Source of the DNA: a virus
Length of the DNA: 46,751 nt
Direction: 5' to 3' (one strand)
Virus record (IMG/VR): IMGVR_UViG_3300025133_000194
Span: 1 to 46,751 of that record
A model generated the notes under the pieces. The model worked only from the letters and a program-made list of their open reading frames with translations. It made no database searches and had not been told where the DNA came from. Numbering within the stretch: the stretch's first letter is position 1; every line of letters starts with the position of its first letter. A program made the translations under genes and the position numbers. Shown here piece by piece: positions 27,598 to 35,850 of the stretch.

Positions 27598-29100
27598 CTA
27601 GTGTTTTATTTGCTTAGATTTGCCTCTAAGTATTTGAGTTAATTCTTCTAATTTAATATTAGATAATCTTAATTTTGCTTTTCTTACAGCAGCAAATTTT
27701 TCCTTTGTTAATCTAGAAACTAGAGGCTGTCCATAAGAAGAAGCTGACAGTATAGCGTGAGTAATCCACTTGTACATAGCATCTTCAGCAAATTTATGAA
27801 CTTGCATTTCCGCATCTGTACCAAGACTATCACTTATATAATCTAAGATCACAGTTTTTCCTGAAATATTAGATGAAAAATGTATTCTTCCTAATCTAGG
27901 GTCTATATAAAAAGATCCATTAGCTTGAGCGTGTTGAGGATCTAATCCATATCTTTCTCCGTTTGCTGGCCAATAAGTATCATCTTGATAATCATCTTGG
28001 TTTTCTGAAGGTGTGTTTGCTTTATAATTATTCCAAGTAGAGGATTCGGTTTCGTTATCTATGTTTGCTGATAAATATCTGCTAGCGTAAGTATTTGTAA
28101 CACTAATGTTGTCTATGTTGTTACCTGGTGTTAGGTTGTTATATACAACACCTGAATAAAATTCGTTAAACGAAGCAACAATAACATAAATTGTATCGTG
28201 ATTTCTTACATCTATTCCTAAAAGCGATTTACTCGTAGTATTATCAGTGGTATTCCACTCTATGTAACTTTTTGATCCATCATCAGCCACTAAATCAAAC
28301 ATATCTACCTTATGGTTTGTTGTGATGTTGTTTGCGTTTATTGAGACAGTAGAAGAAACGTAGTTGTGGGTTCTAGAGTCTGGAACACCAGTACTTAAAC
28401 CTAACCTCAATATACCGGGATGTGTGGTTTCACTAGCTGTAAGATCAACAGATTCACCGTCACCGCTTAAATTAACGTAATCTTGATCGCTAACATCTAG
28501 CTCTTGCCAAACAGCTAAAGCGTGTCCAAAGTTAGGCGGTGACGCACCATACCCCGCTCTTGTTCTATGAGTAAAAACTAACTTACCACCACTAACCTCA
28601 CTTTTATTTTTTAATTCTCCTGACGCTTGATAAACATCTGGATTTTTACTCCAATGAGGTAATAATGGATTTGAAAAATTACCATTTTTAACCTCTTCGT
28701 TTTCTTCCGGAAATGAATAACTACCATCGTCCTCTTGTCTTATTTGAAATGGGTTTGAAGTACTATTCGTAGGATATAATGGGTGTTTTATACCAGATGA
28801 ATCAGCCCAGGATAATTTTGTATAACCTACGTAGTCGTGGGGAAGTGGCATAACTAAAGTTGGCGGTAGATCTATTTGTTGAGACTTAACAGATTTTAAG
28901 ACGTCAAATGATAACTCGCGTAAAGCTCTTTGGGCGTGGAAAGCAACGTCAATCCTACTCGCTTTTGGTATCATTTTATTCTCACCAACATATACAACCA
29001 TAAATTGATTTATAATATCACTTAAAGATGTGAATTGATAGTTACCTAAATCACTCCCTTGGTAATAATCACTATTTGTAATTCCGTCTAATAATCCCAT
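27598..29100 (-). CDS. Head-tail ring/adaptor protein with inserted beta domain
   Basis: This 500-residue protein has helical, conserved-looking ends and a different middle. The N-terminal 130 or so residues (ITNSDYYQGSDLGNYQF, SRIDVAFHAQRALRELSFD, VMPLPHDYVGYTKLSW) and the C-terminal 110 or so (FYIDPRLGRIHFSSN, EDAMYKWITHAILSA, FAAVRKAKLRLSN) resemble ring or adaptor proteins between portal and tail in short-tailed phages. The intervening region (about 140-380) is Asn/Ser/Thr-rich and beta-like, with strands such as KLVFTHRTRAGY and DTIYVIVASFNEF, resembling a carbohydrate-binding module inserted into the adaptor. It is packed 4 bp from its neighbours on both sides. Confidence 0.65.
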   Translation of the reverse strand: MGLLDGITNSDYYQGSDLGNYQFTSLSDIINQFMVVYVGENKMIPKASRIDVAFHAQRALRELSFDVLKSVKSQQIDLPPTLVMPLPHDYVGYTKLSWADSSGIKHPLYPTNSTSNPFQIRQEDDGSYSFPEENEEVKNGNFSNPLLPHWSKNPDVYQASGELKNKSEVSGGKLVFTHRTRAGYGASPPNFGHALAVWQELDVSDQDYVNLSGDGESVDLTASETTHPGILRLGLSTGVPDSRTHNYVSSTVSINANNITTNHKVDMFDLVADDGSKSYIEWNTTDNTTSKSLLGIDVRNHDTIYVIVASFNEFYSGVVYNNLTPGNNIDNISVTNTYASRYLSANIDNETESSTWNNYKANTPSENQDDYQDDTYWPANGERYGLDPQHAQANGSFYIDPRLGRIHFSSNISGKTVILDYISDSLGTDAEMQVHKFAEDAMYKWITHAILSASSYGQPLVSRLTKEKFAAVRKAKLRLSNIKLEELTQILRGKSKQIKH

Positions 29101-29104
29101 TTAT

Positions 29105-29815
29105 CTATTGTTTTTGTTGTTGAGTTATACTAGCTTCTTTTCCAGCAGCCACTTGTGCTAACTGAACATCTTTAATGGCAACACCCGCTAATGCTAGAAT
29201 TTTAATAACTAATTTATTTTCTTCAGAAGAGTGTAGTTCGAAGTCTATAGAGTTGCTTGAGTTGTAAAGTGCATTTTCATTGCTAATAACATATGCCCAG
29301 TTTGGTTTATTAGGCTTTAACACATAAGAAAGTAAAACACGCTCAGGCGGTACTGGGTATGGATAAACTCTAAGTCTACTTCCTCCGCTGGAACTTGATA
29401 TCATAATGTAAACTGGCCGTGACTTATTCCACTTTGTCAGTGGGCTAATACTCGCGTGAAGTTCTTTTAATTGAACATGCTCAGCTGGCACAAAACCACT
29501 CGTGGTATCGTAATCAACCCTCACCATTCCTAACTTATACACATTAGAGGGTAGTTGCACATCACCAAAGTCTACCGAAAGTACCGCAACTTGGTCATAC
29601 TTTTCGAAAGCACTAATTTTTTGCTCTAAGAAATCGTCTACATCGCTACTTGGATTTCTTTCAAACTGCTCTAAATCGTAAAAATATTGTTCAAATATTT
29701 CCATTTGAGCGTGGTCGGCGAATAGGTTAAATTCTTGAGGCGTTATATAGCCTCTCTGCTCTTTATTAGCTAGCGCTAAAACTTTTTGATATACTCTATC
29801 TATATTTACCGACAT
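29105..29815 (-). CDS. Head-tail adaptor (ring) protein
   Basis: This 236-residue protein begins with a helical domain (VYQKVLALANKEQRGYITPQEFNLFADHAQMEIFEQYF) typical of the small head-tail connector proteins of crAss-like and marine podoviruses, with the GYITPQEFN stretch as the best landmark. A beta-rich middle (VQLPSNVYKLGMVRV, VYIMISSSSGGSRLRVYP, LLSYVLKPNKPNW) follows, and the C-terminus is a short helical region ending in Gln/Lys. It precedes the larger ring protein by 4 bp, as expected for components assembled on the same portal. The role is inferred from fold-like features and context. Confidence 0.65.
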   Translation of the reverse strand: MSVNIDRVYQKVLALANKEQRGYITPQEFNLFADHAQMEIFEQYFYDLEQFERNPSSDVDDFLEQKISAFEKYDQVAVLSVDFGDVQLPSNVYKLGMVRVDYDTTSGFVPAEHVQLKELHASISPLTKWNKSRPVYIMISSSSGGSRLRVYPYPVPPERVLLSYVLKPNKPNWAYVISNENALYNSSNSIDFELHSSEENKLVIKILALAGVAIKDVQLAQVAAGKEASITQQQKQ

Positions 29816-29830
29816 AATTTCTTTTTAATT

Positions 29831-29869
29831 TGTAGTTTACGATCGCCCCGTAGAGCGACCGCATCTACA
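29831..29869 (-). promoter_or_regulatory. Nested hairpin element before the adaptor gene
   Basis: The intergenic DNA between 29815 and 29876 contains a nested inverted repeat: outer arms TGTAG/CTACA (29831-29835 with 29865-29869) and inner 8-bp arms (29840-29847 with 29854-29861, with two G-T pairs on the RNA) around a 6-base loop. No T-run follows on either strand, so it does not look like a simple terminator. It would form a leader or processing hairpin in the late mRNA just before the adaptor start. Confidence 0.45.
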
Positions 29870-29875
29870 GTTAGA

Positions 29876-30697
29876 TTAATTTAATCTTTTTTCAATATTG
29901 GAGTAAATCTCCATTCCTTCATCAGTCTTAAACCAAGCGGCTAAGGCTGAGTATGGATGTTCGTCGAACGGAACATTCATTAGTTTTCTATCATTAGAAC
30001 CCCATGAAAAAGTTCTTTGATCAGAAGATAGTTTTAATATTCCCATCTCAGTTGCCTTAATACCAAAGTTTCTAAGCACAACGTTTTCATCATTCGCTAA
30101 CTCTAAGAACAAATCTGGGTTTCTCTTAGCGTATAATAGTAAATCTCTTTTAAGCTCCTTAGAACTCATCCCTGATACCTCAGAACCTTTCTCTACACGC
30201 ATGATTGCTTCAGCCATATCTATATCCATGTTTTGAGCAGCATTTAATGCTTCAATCTCTAACTCGATAAGCTCTACTTGATTACTAGCTATAGCAACAG
30301 GTTTGTGCTCTGCATATTTTTTGTTTAAATCTGGGTGGTACAAAGATAACAGCTTTTGTAAAGTTTGTTTGTTTTTAGGAACATATAACACTCCATCTCT
30401 AAAAGTGATATGTGCTAACCTAGCATTACCCTTAAACTCATCGACAAAAGGTGTTTTTTGATTGGTAGTGTACTTTAATTCTCTTTCATATCCTTTTTCC
30501 TCATCGAAATAATAAATGTTCGAAGATTTTAAAGTGTGAGATAGTGCCGCTCCATTCTTTAAAATATAACGCCTATCTTTCATTTCCCAATTATTTTTTT
30601 TAGGTAATGGTTTTTCCATAACCGGTGTTTCAACTTTTGGTTGTTCTACAACCTTCGGTGTTTCTACCGCCTCTGTGTTTTTTTGTTTTTTTGCCAT
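29876..30697 (-). CDS. Virion-associated hypothetical protein downstream of MCP
   Basis: This 273-residue protein has a Lys/Pro/Glu-rich, probably disordered N-terminus (about 1-38, several VEQPKVE/TPVMEKP units), then a mixed domain beginning RRYILKNGAALSHTLKS with short beta-strands (NIYYFDEE, ARLAHITFRDGVLYVPK), and a helical C-terminal half (LKRDLLLYAKRNPDLFLEL, HPYSALAAWFKTDEGMEIYSNIE). I recognise no named family, though similar proteins lie beside capsid genes in marine phages as I recall. It sits directly after the terminator-like hairpin that follows MCP, so it should be made in lower amount than the capsid protein. Likely a head or head-completion protein. Confidence 0.55.
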   Translation of the reverse strand: MAKKQKNTEAVETPKVVEQPKVETPVMEKPLPKKNNWEMKDRRYILKNGAALSHTLKSSNIYYFDEEKGYERELKYTTNQKTPFVDEFKGNARLAHITFRDGVLYVPKNKQTLQKLLSLYHPDLNKKYAEHKPVAIASNQVELIELEIEALNAAQNMDIDMAEAIMRVEKGSEVSGMSSKELKRDLLLYAKRNPDLFLELANDENVVLRNFGIKATEMGILKLSSDQRTFSWGSNDRKLMNVPFDEHPYSALAAWFKTDEGMEIYSNIEKRLN

Positions 30698-30720
30698 AAT
30701 ATAATATAATATAAATTAAT

Positions 30721-30757
30721 AAATAAAAACCATCCCCATGTTTCAGGGGACGGTTTT
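30721..30757 (-). terminator. Terminator hairpin after the major capsid gene
   Basis: Read on the minus strand, a 12-bp stem (30746-30757 with 30726-30737, one G-T pair) encloses an 8-base loop and runs into a TTTTTATTT tract. It lies 12 bp after the MCP stop. Downstream structural genes continue in the same direction with no obvious strong promoter, so it probably acts as a partial terminator that keeps MCP message above that of later genes. Confidence 0.8.
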
Positions 30758-30769
30758 AAATGTAAATGC

Positions 30770-32215
30770 TTAAGCAGTTAATAACATGAAGTTATTAGCT
30801 CCTTGAGTAACTAGACATCTTTCAGATAAGTGGTGTACTTCCATAGCATCTAAGCTAGATGTAGCCGCACCAACAGATCCAGTGATCCAAGTTTTCATTT
30901 TTCTTGATTCAGTTTGTGAAGCTCTGTATCTTATATGTAAGAATGGTCTCTTAAGGTTTTTACCTAAAGATTGATCGTAAACTGAAGAAACTCCAGCTGG
31001 AACGATAACACCATCAACATCACTAAAAGCACCTCTTGTAGTAACATCGTTTAAGTATTTCCAGTCAGACTTGTAGAAGTCATAAGAACCTCTTCTGAAT
31101 CCAGAGAAACCTAAGTTTAAAGCCATATCTTCTGAGTTGTCGAATACCCCGTAAGAAGTACCACTAGCACCGTAAGAGTTCATAGAAGCTAACATATCGT
31201 CGATCGCTAGAGCAGTTCCTCTGTTTAAGAACATCATGTTTTCTTCAATAGCACCTTGCTTATCAAATTCAGCAAGAATTAAATCAAATGAAGCTAAGTT
31301 GTTTGCGGCTGTATCATCCGTATTAAGTTGATCGATAGAGTTACCTCTTTTCTTAATCGCAGAGAATAAACCTTCAGTACCAGACTGAGCGCCTAATACA
31401 GCTTCTGTTGCAGCTGCACCACCATCACCATCATCAGCAGTTAATTCACCCTCAATACATGTCATTTCACAGTAATCAGCGAATCTAGACACAGTATCAC
31501 CAGCAGCTTTTAAATACCACAAGTAACCGTTTTGACCATCTTCTCCAGAAACCTCAATCCAACCAATTGCAGAAGCATCAGATCCTGATACTTCGTAAAG
31601 GTCTTTTAAGATAACCGGTTTGTTAGTGAAAGATAAGAATGCTGGTTGAACAGATTCTCCTCTTCCAGCTACACCTTTAGTGTATTCAGATCCAAAAACG
31701 AAACCTGTAACAGCTCCATCAGTAAATGTGAGGTCACCCGTAGCACTAGAATCCATTTTTGATTGAGTATAAGGTATACAGTCATAAGTAGTACCATCAG
31801 ACGCTACAGCTGTAACGTAACACTTAAGAGTTCCTACGCCCGATCTGTTTAATACAACTGTATCACCAAGTCTAATTGTATGAGTTGTATCCGTTGTTGT
31901 TACTTGTCCAGCACCTGTTGCCGCACCACCGTCAGCGTCGATAACACCTGCCGCTGATAAATGTAATTGTCCTTGCTCTGACCAAACCACTTGATCAGCT
32001 TGCATTGCTTCTTCAGCGCCTACTTGCGCTAAGAAACCTGAAATTGTTCTGTTACCGAAAACTTCAGCTTCCTTTTCCATTAAATCAGGTAAATATTGTT
32101 GAGCCCAACCGCTGTTTCTTAAATCAACGTATGCTGAAGCTACAGTTTGTTTACCTGGAGCTGGTACCGAGTTTAAACTCCCACCAGCCGTAATTGTTCC
32201 TATTGCACTTGCCAT
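30770..32215 (-). CDS. Major capsid protein
   Basis: This 481-residue protein fits the HK97-fold capsid proteins of crAss-like and marine podoviruses in length, position and landmarks. The N-terminus carries DLRNSGWAQQYLPDLMEKEAEVF, and the C-terminal third has FRRGSYDFYKSDWKYLND, LHIRYRASQTESRKMKTWI and LSERCLVTQGANNF, which I associate with this capsid type. The middle (about 80-280) is Gly/Thr/Asp-rich beta and probably an insertion domain exposed on the shell. It follows the acidic scaffold-like gene and portal, and is followed by a terminator hairpin, typical for the most abundant virion protein. No start ambiguity: the ATG lies 26 bp after the scaffold stop. Confidence 0.85.
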   Translation of the reverse strand: MASAIGTITAGGSLNSVPAPGKQTVASAYVDLRNSGWAQQYLPDLMEKEAEVFGNRTISGFLAQVGAEEAMQADQVVWSEQGQLHLSAAGVIDADGGAATGAGQVTTTDTTHTIRLGDTVVLNRSGVGTLKCYVTAVASDGTTYDCIPYTQSKMDSSATGDLTFTDGAVTGFVFGSEYTKGVAGRGESVQPAFLSFTNKPVILKDLYEVSGSDASAIGWIEVSGEDGQNGYLWYLKAAGDTVSRFADYCEMTCIEGELTADDGDGGAAATEAVLGAQSGTEGLFSAIKKRGNSIDQLNTDDTAANNLASFDLILAEFDKQGAIEENMMFLNRGTALAIDDMLASMNSYGASGTSYGVFDNSEDMALNLGFSGFRRGSYDFYKSDWKYLNDVTTRGAFSDVDGVIVPAGVSSVYDQSLGKNLKRPFLHIRYRASQTESRKMKTWITGSVGAATSSLDAMEVHHLSERCLVTQGANNFMLLTA

Positions 32216-32241
32216 TTTTTATAAATGTTTTAAATTTGTAA

Positions 32242-33402
32242 TTATTTTCTATTTTTAATTTTGAACTTAAAATCAGAAGAATCATCACCCAACACTTTAA
32301 ACTTCATACCACCCGCTTCAATTTTTCCATGACTTTGTCTTGGGTTCATATCAACGTTTTTGGATTTAGCAATACTATTTTTCATAGCATCTGCTTTTCC
32401 TTGTTCGTAAAAGTGTTTTGCAACAGCGTCCGCATTCATTGCTGTGTATAGAGATTTATGATAACCCTTAGCGTCTGTTAAAGCAGAGTTCTTATCCAAA
32501 AACTTTTTGGTGAAATTGCTTATATCGCTCTGAGTGTTTTTAACCTCTTCAGCATTGTTTACATTAAACCTGTATTTTTTGTCACCGACGTTATATTCAA
32601 AACCTTTGAACTTGTCGTTGAAAACATTATTTGTTTTCTGCGTAAAAATATCAGAGTTCGTTTTAACTGTTTTTTGAGTTGCTTCTGACTCCTTGTTGTA
32701 CCTATTAAAGAAATCAATTGCCTTTTGTTGCTCACCCGTAAGTTTGCTTCCAGCTTTAATCTCTTCATAGTATTTAGACTTTTGCCCGTCTAGGTGGCTT
32801 TTAGCGCTGGCAACTTGCTCTTTAAGCGCTAATTTCTTTCTACGTATATCTCTATCGTCGTCTACATCTTCGTCGTAAGAGAATGTATCTTCCATAAGGA
32901 AGTTAATTTCTTCTTGGTTTAAATGAGGTTTTGTTTGCTTGTAGTATTCATACAGTAGACTTTGGTCGTCTAACTTTGAATAATCCTGGTTAAGCTTAAC
33001 ATAGTCACTTAAATCACCTCCAGTTTCTTCCATAAAGTCCATTAACTTTTGGATATTCTCTGGTAATGGTTTTCCAGTAGCCTCAGCTTCTGCTATAGCT
33101 TCTTCAACCTGTTCTTCAACCTCTTCAACTTCCTCCTCAGTAATTTCTTCTAACACTGGAGTTTCTTGAGTTTTAGCTTCTGGTTGTACTTCTGTTTCTT
33201 CAGTAACCCCTGTCACCGCTTCTGTTTCTTCGGTTTTTTCCTCTGCCACAACTTCAGTTTCTTCTTTCTCTTGTGGTGGAGCGCTTAAATCTACTTTAAT
33301 GACACTATCGTCACCAGCAGATTCAAATTTACTTTCATCAACCGTTTCTACGGTTTGATCTTGAGTAGTCTCTTCGACTACGTTTTCTTTTTCTTCTTCC
33401 AT
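32242..33402 (-). CDS. Scaffold-like head assembly protein
   Basis: This 386-residue protein has an extremely Glu/Thr/Val-rich N-terminal third (about 1-110, repeated EETE/EEVEE segments), a charged helical middle (NLMEDTFSYDEDVDDDRDIRRKKLALKEQ-type composition) and a short basic C-terminus ending KFKIKNRK. Acidic, helical proteins with a basic end placed between portal and capsid genes are usually scaffolding proteins that guide capsid assembly and bind the coat through the basic end. No protease motif is present in it. The leader holds repeated ATAAT units. The role is inferred from composition and gene order. Confidence 0.65.
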   Translation of the reverse strand: MEEEKENVVEETTQDQTVETVDESKFESAGDDSVIKVDLSAPPQEKEETEVVAEEKTEETEAVTGVTEETEVQPEAKTQETPVLEEITEEEVEEVEEQVEEAIAEAEATGKPLPENIQKLMDFMEETGGDLSDYVKLNQDYSKLDDQSLLYEYYKQTKPHLNQEEINFLMEDTFSYDEDVDDDRDIRRKKLALKEQVASAKSHLDGQKSKYYEEIKAGSKLTGEQQKAIDFFNRYNKESEATQKTVKTNSDIFTQKTNNVFNDKFKGFEYNVGDKKYRFNVNNAEEVKNTQSDISNFTKKFLDKNSALTDAKGYHKSLYTAMNADAVAKHFYEQGKADAMKNSIAKSKNVDMNPRQSHGKIEAGGMKFKVLGDDSSDFKFKIKNRK

Positions 33403-33430
33403 AATATAATATAATAATAATTAATAAATT

Positions 33431-35845
33431 CTAACTAGGGTCAAACGAACCTAAATCAAATCCTCCACCTAGTATATCATTACCTGCGGACTCAAAGTTT
33501 TTAGGTGGTTTTCCACTATTTCTTTGCTCAATCATCTCTGATTGCTGTGTTGCTTGTATCTTTGTTCTTTCGTCTTTACGATCTTCTTTTTGCTTTTCTC
33601 TATCTTTCATCCCGTCAACCTCAACTCCTTTAAGCTGCATGTTATACTGGAATTCTAAAGCCATAAGTTCTTTTTTGAGAGCAGCTTCCTGTTGCATTTT
33701 CTGCATATCAATTTGAGCTTGCATTTGACTTAACTCAGCTTTACCAGCATTTAACGCTTGGTTCTTCTGAACATCGGCTTGGGCAGCTGCTTGAGCGGCT
33801 TGAGCGTTAGATTGTGTTTGTGCTTGGATGTTCTCTAGTTGAAGTTGTCTATCTTTCTCTTGCTTTTTCTTTCTACGTATTTTAAGAAGTTGATTCGCTA
33901 GTTTAATATTACGTATCTCTCTAAGATCGATAGCGTCTTCTAGTTCTATTGTCTGTTGTTGTAAAGCCATTTGAATATTGTTTTCTAAAATAGCTTTTTC
34001 TTCTTCATCCGGCATTAACTCTAAGAATATACCGAAATCATAGAGATGTAATTCTTTCATTTCGTCTAGCGTAGCTACATTATGAGCGCCTATAGCTTGA
34101 ACAAAAGCATCTGAAGTAGGAGAGTACTCTAAAACATCTGATATTCTAAGTGATAAACATTCCGCTGTTTCAGCTGTTAGATATAATCCAGCTTGCAATA
34201 TATGTCTAGTTGCTGTATTACTATTTGCCGCGGCTAGTTTTTGAACTCCAACTAATGCGTTTTTATCAGGCATACTGCCATCTCTAGCTTCGTTAAGACC
34301 GGTTACATCTCTTATCATCTGTAAGTAGTAATTATAATTACCAATAAGAGCTTGCATTTTATTTCCACCAGAACCCGATGTGATTTCTTGAATAGGTACT
34401 TTACCTGGATTCATATCACCCTCCGAAGTAAATGATCTACCTATAACACTACCAGTTTGGAAGAACATGTTTAACGCTTCTTGTGGATTGTAGTTTGTTC
34501 CATTACCTAGGTCTACTTCAGCTAAACCATCTGCGTCTAAATAAACACCATCAGGAACCATTCTAGATAATACTTGTTGAAGTTTTAAATGAGTTAACTG
34601 AATCATGTCAGCAAAACCAGTTACACGTTTTACCAGTGAATCTATCTTGCCATTATACATTCTTGGCGCGACTATAGAATAATTCATTTTTACTTTAGTG
34701 TAATCGCTTTTTGGACGCATCATATTTTTGGCCATTTCCCATTTAAGCAACTTATCAGTACCTAGTATCATAGCGCCGTCGTAAAGACACTCTATAGATC
34801 TTAACATCCTACCATAACCACCCTCCATATCGCTCGGTGGGTTATATTGATCATCTCTTGGTATAATCTTGTCCGCACCAGTAGCAGTTTCTTTAACCTT
34901 GTAAACCTCGTTCATATAAGTCTTATAGTTAAAGTATAAAACTTGAACAGTGTTATTGTCCTCTTTGTCTGAGGAAAACCTTGTCGTATTGTTGTTTTTG
35001 TTAAACGTTTTGTTCTTCATTATGTCTTCAAGATCACTTTCGGATAAATGAGGAAATTGTTTTGCTAATTCGTTTACCGGAATAGATTTAACTTCACCAA
35101 CATAGTAAATGTCATCAAAATAAGGGGAATCAGTATGTGAGTACACTAAGTTCGCTGGGTCGACATAATCTATAATAACACCCTCAGATGTATTGAAAGA
35201 AGTTTTAACAGCACCTATACCCAAAACAGTTAAATCGTAATAAAATCTTTTCTTTATTAACTCATAATCGTTCCCCTCGAACAAAACGCTTAAGGCTTGT
35301 TCTTCTGCTAACTCAACAGCTTGCTTGTATGTTAGCTGCATGTGAAGTTGTAATTCCTCTGGAGTTTCTGGTAATTCTTTTTCCTCACTTTCCTTGGTGT
35401 TTACACCGAAGTTTTGAGCGGCGAAATTATCAAACTCCTTGTATTCCATGTCGTTTAGTATAGACTCCATATATTTGGTACGTTTTTCAATACCATTTGG
35501 AGACTGTGAGAAAGCTTTTATATCATATGTCCTTTCAGCAATTCCATTCACAACTATATCCACAAATTTAGATATAATTGGAACTGGTTTCCAGTCTAAA
35601 TTTAAATAGGACAAATCACCGTTTATAGATAACTCATCCTTATATTTTTGTATAGATTGTTCGCCTCTAGCGTACAACCTTAAATTATGAAAATTATTAT
35701 GATTAGATCTATACCTACCTCTATCATTGTTAAACCACTCTTGCTCTATTGCTTTACCTACTTTCAAACCATAATCATAGCTTAGCTTTTCAGCATCACT
35801 AACTGTTTGACTCGGGAAATAACTTTTAATGCCAGACTCTGCCAT
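33431..35845 (-). CDS. Portal protein
   Basis: This 804-residue protein lies directly after TerL and before the scaffold and capsid genes, the classic portal position. The core has portal-like features: an N-terminal helical segment with FHNLRLYARGEQS, PIISKFVDIVVNGIAERTY near 90-108, a long helical stem region (GFADMIQLTHLKLQQVLSRM) and YNYYLQMIRDVTGLNEARDG, a pattern I know from portals of crAss-like and marine podoviruses. The C-terminal 150 residues are a Gln/Lys-rich coiled coil (repeated QAQ/QAAAQA then QMQAQIDMQKMQQE) that may reach into the capsid as a barrel. It forms the dodecameric DNA gate with which TerL docks. Confidence 0.85.
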   Translation of the reverse strand: MAESGIKSYFPSQTVSDAEKLSYDYGLKVGKAIEQEWFNNDRGRYRSNHNNFHNLRLYARGEQSIQKYKDELSINGDLSYLNLDWKPVPIISKFVDIVVNGIAERTYDIKAFSQSPNGIEKRTKYMESILNDMEYKEFDNFAAQNFGVNTKESEEKELPETPEELQLHMQLTYKQAVELAEEQALSVLFEGNDYELIKKRFYYDLTVLGIGAVKTSFNTSEGVIIDYVDPANLVYSHTDSPYFDDIYYVGEVKSIPVNELAKQFPHLSESDLEDIMKNKTFNKNNNTTRFSSDKEDNNTVQVLYFNYKTYMNEVYKVKETATGADKIIPRDDQYNPPSDMEGGYGRMLRSIECLYDGAMILGTDKLLKWEMAKNMMRPKSDYTKVKMNYSIVAPRMYNGKIDSLVKRVTGFADMIQLTHLKLQQVLSRMVPDGVYLDADGLAEVDLGNGTNYNPQEALNMFFQTGSVIGRSFTSEGDMNPGKVPIQEITSGSGGNKMQALIGNYNYYLQMIRDVTGLNEARDGSMPDKNALVGVQKLAAANSNTATRHILQAGLYLTAETAECLSLRISDVLEYSPTSDAFVQAIGAHNVATLDEMKELHLYDFGIFLELMPDEEEKAILENNIQMALQQQTIELEDAIDLREIRNIKLANQLLKIRRKKKQEKDRQLQLENIQAQTQSNAQAAQAAAQADVQKNQALNAGKAELSQMQAQIDMQKMQQEAALKKELMALEFQYNMQLKGVEVDGMKDREKQKEDRKDERTKIQATQQSEMIEQRNSGKPPKNFESAGNDILGGGFDLGSFDPS

Positions 35846-35850
35846 ATTTA

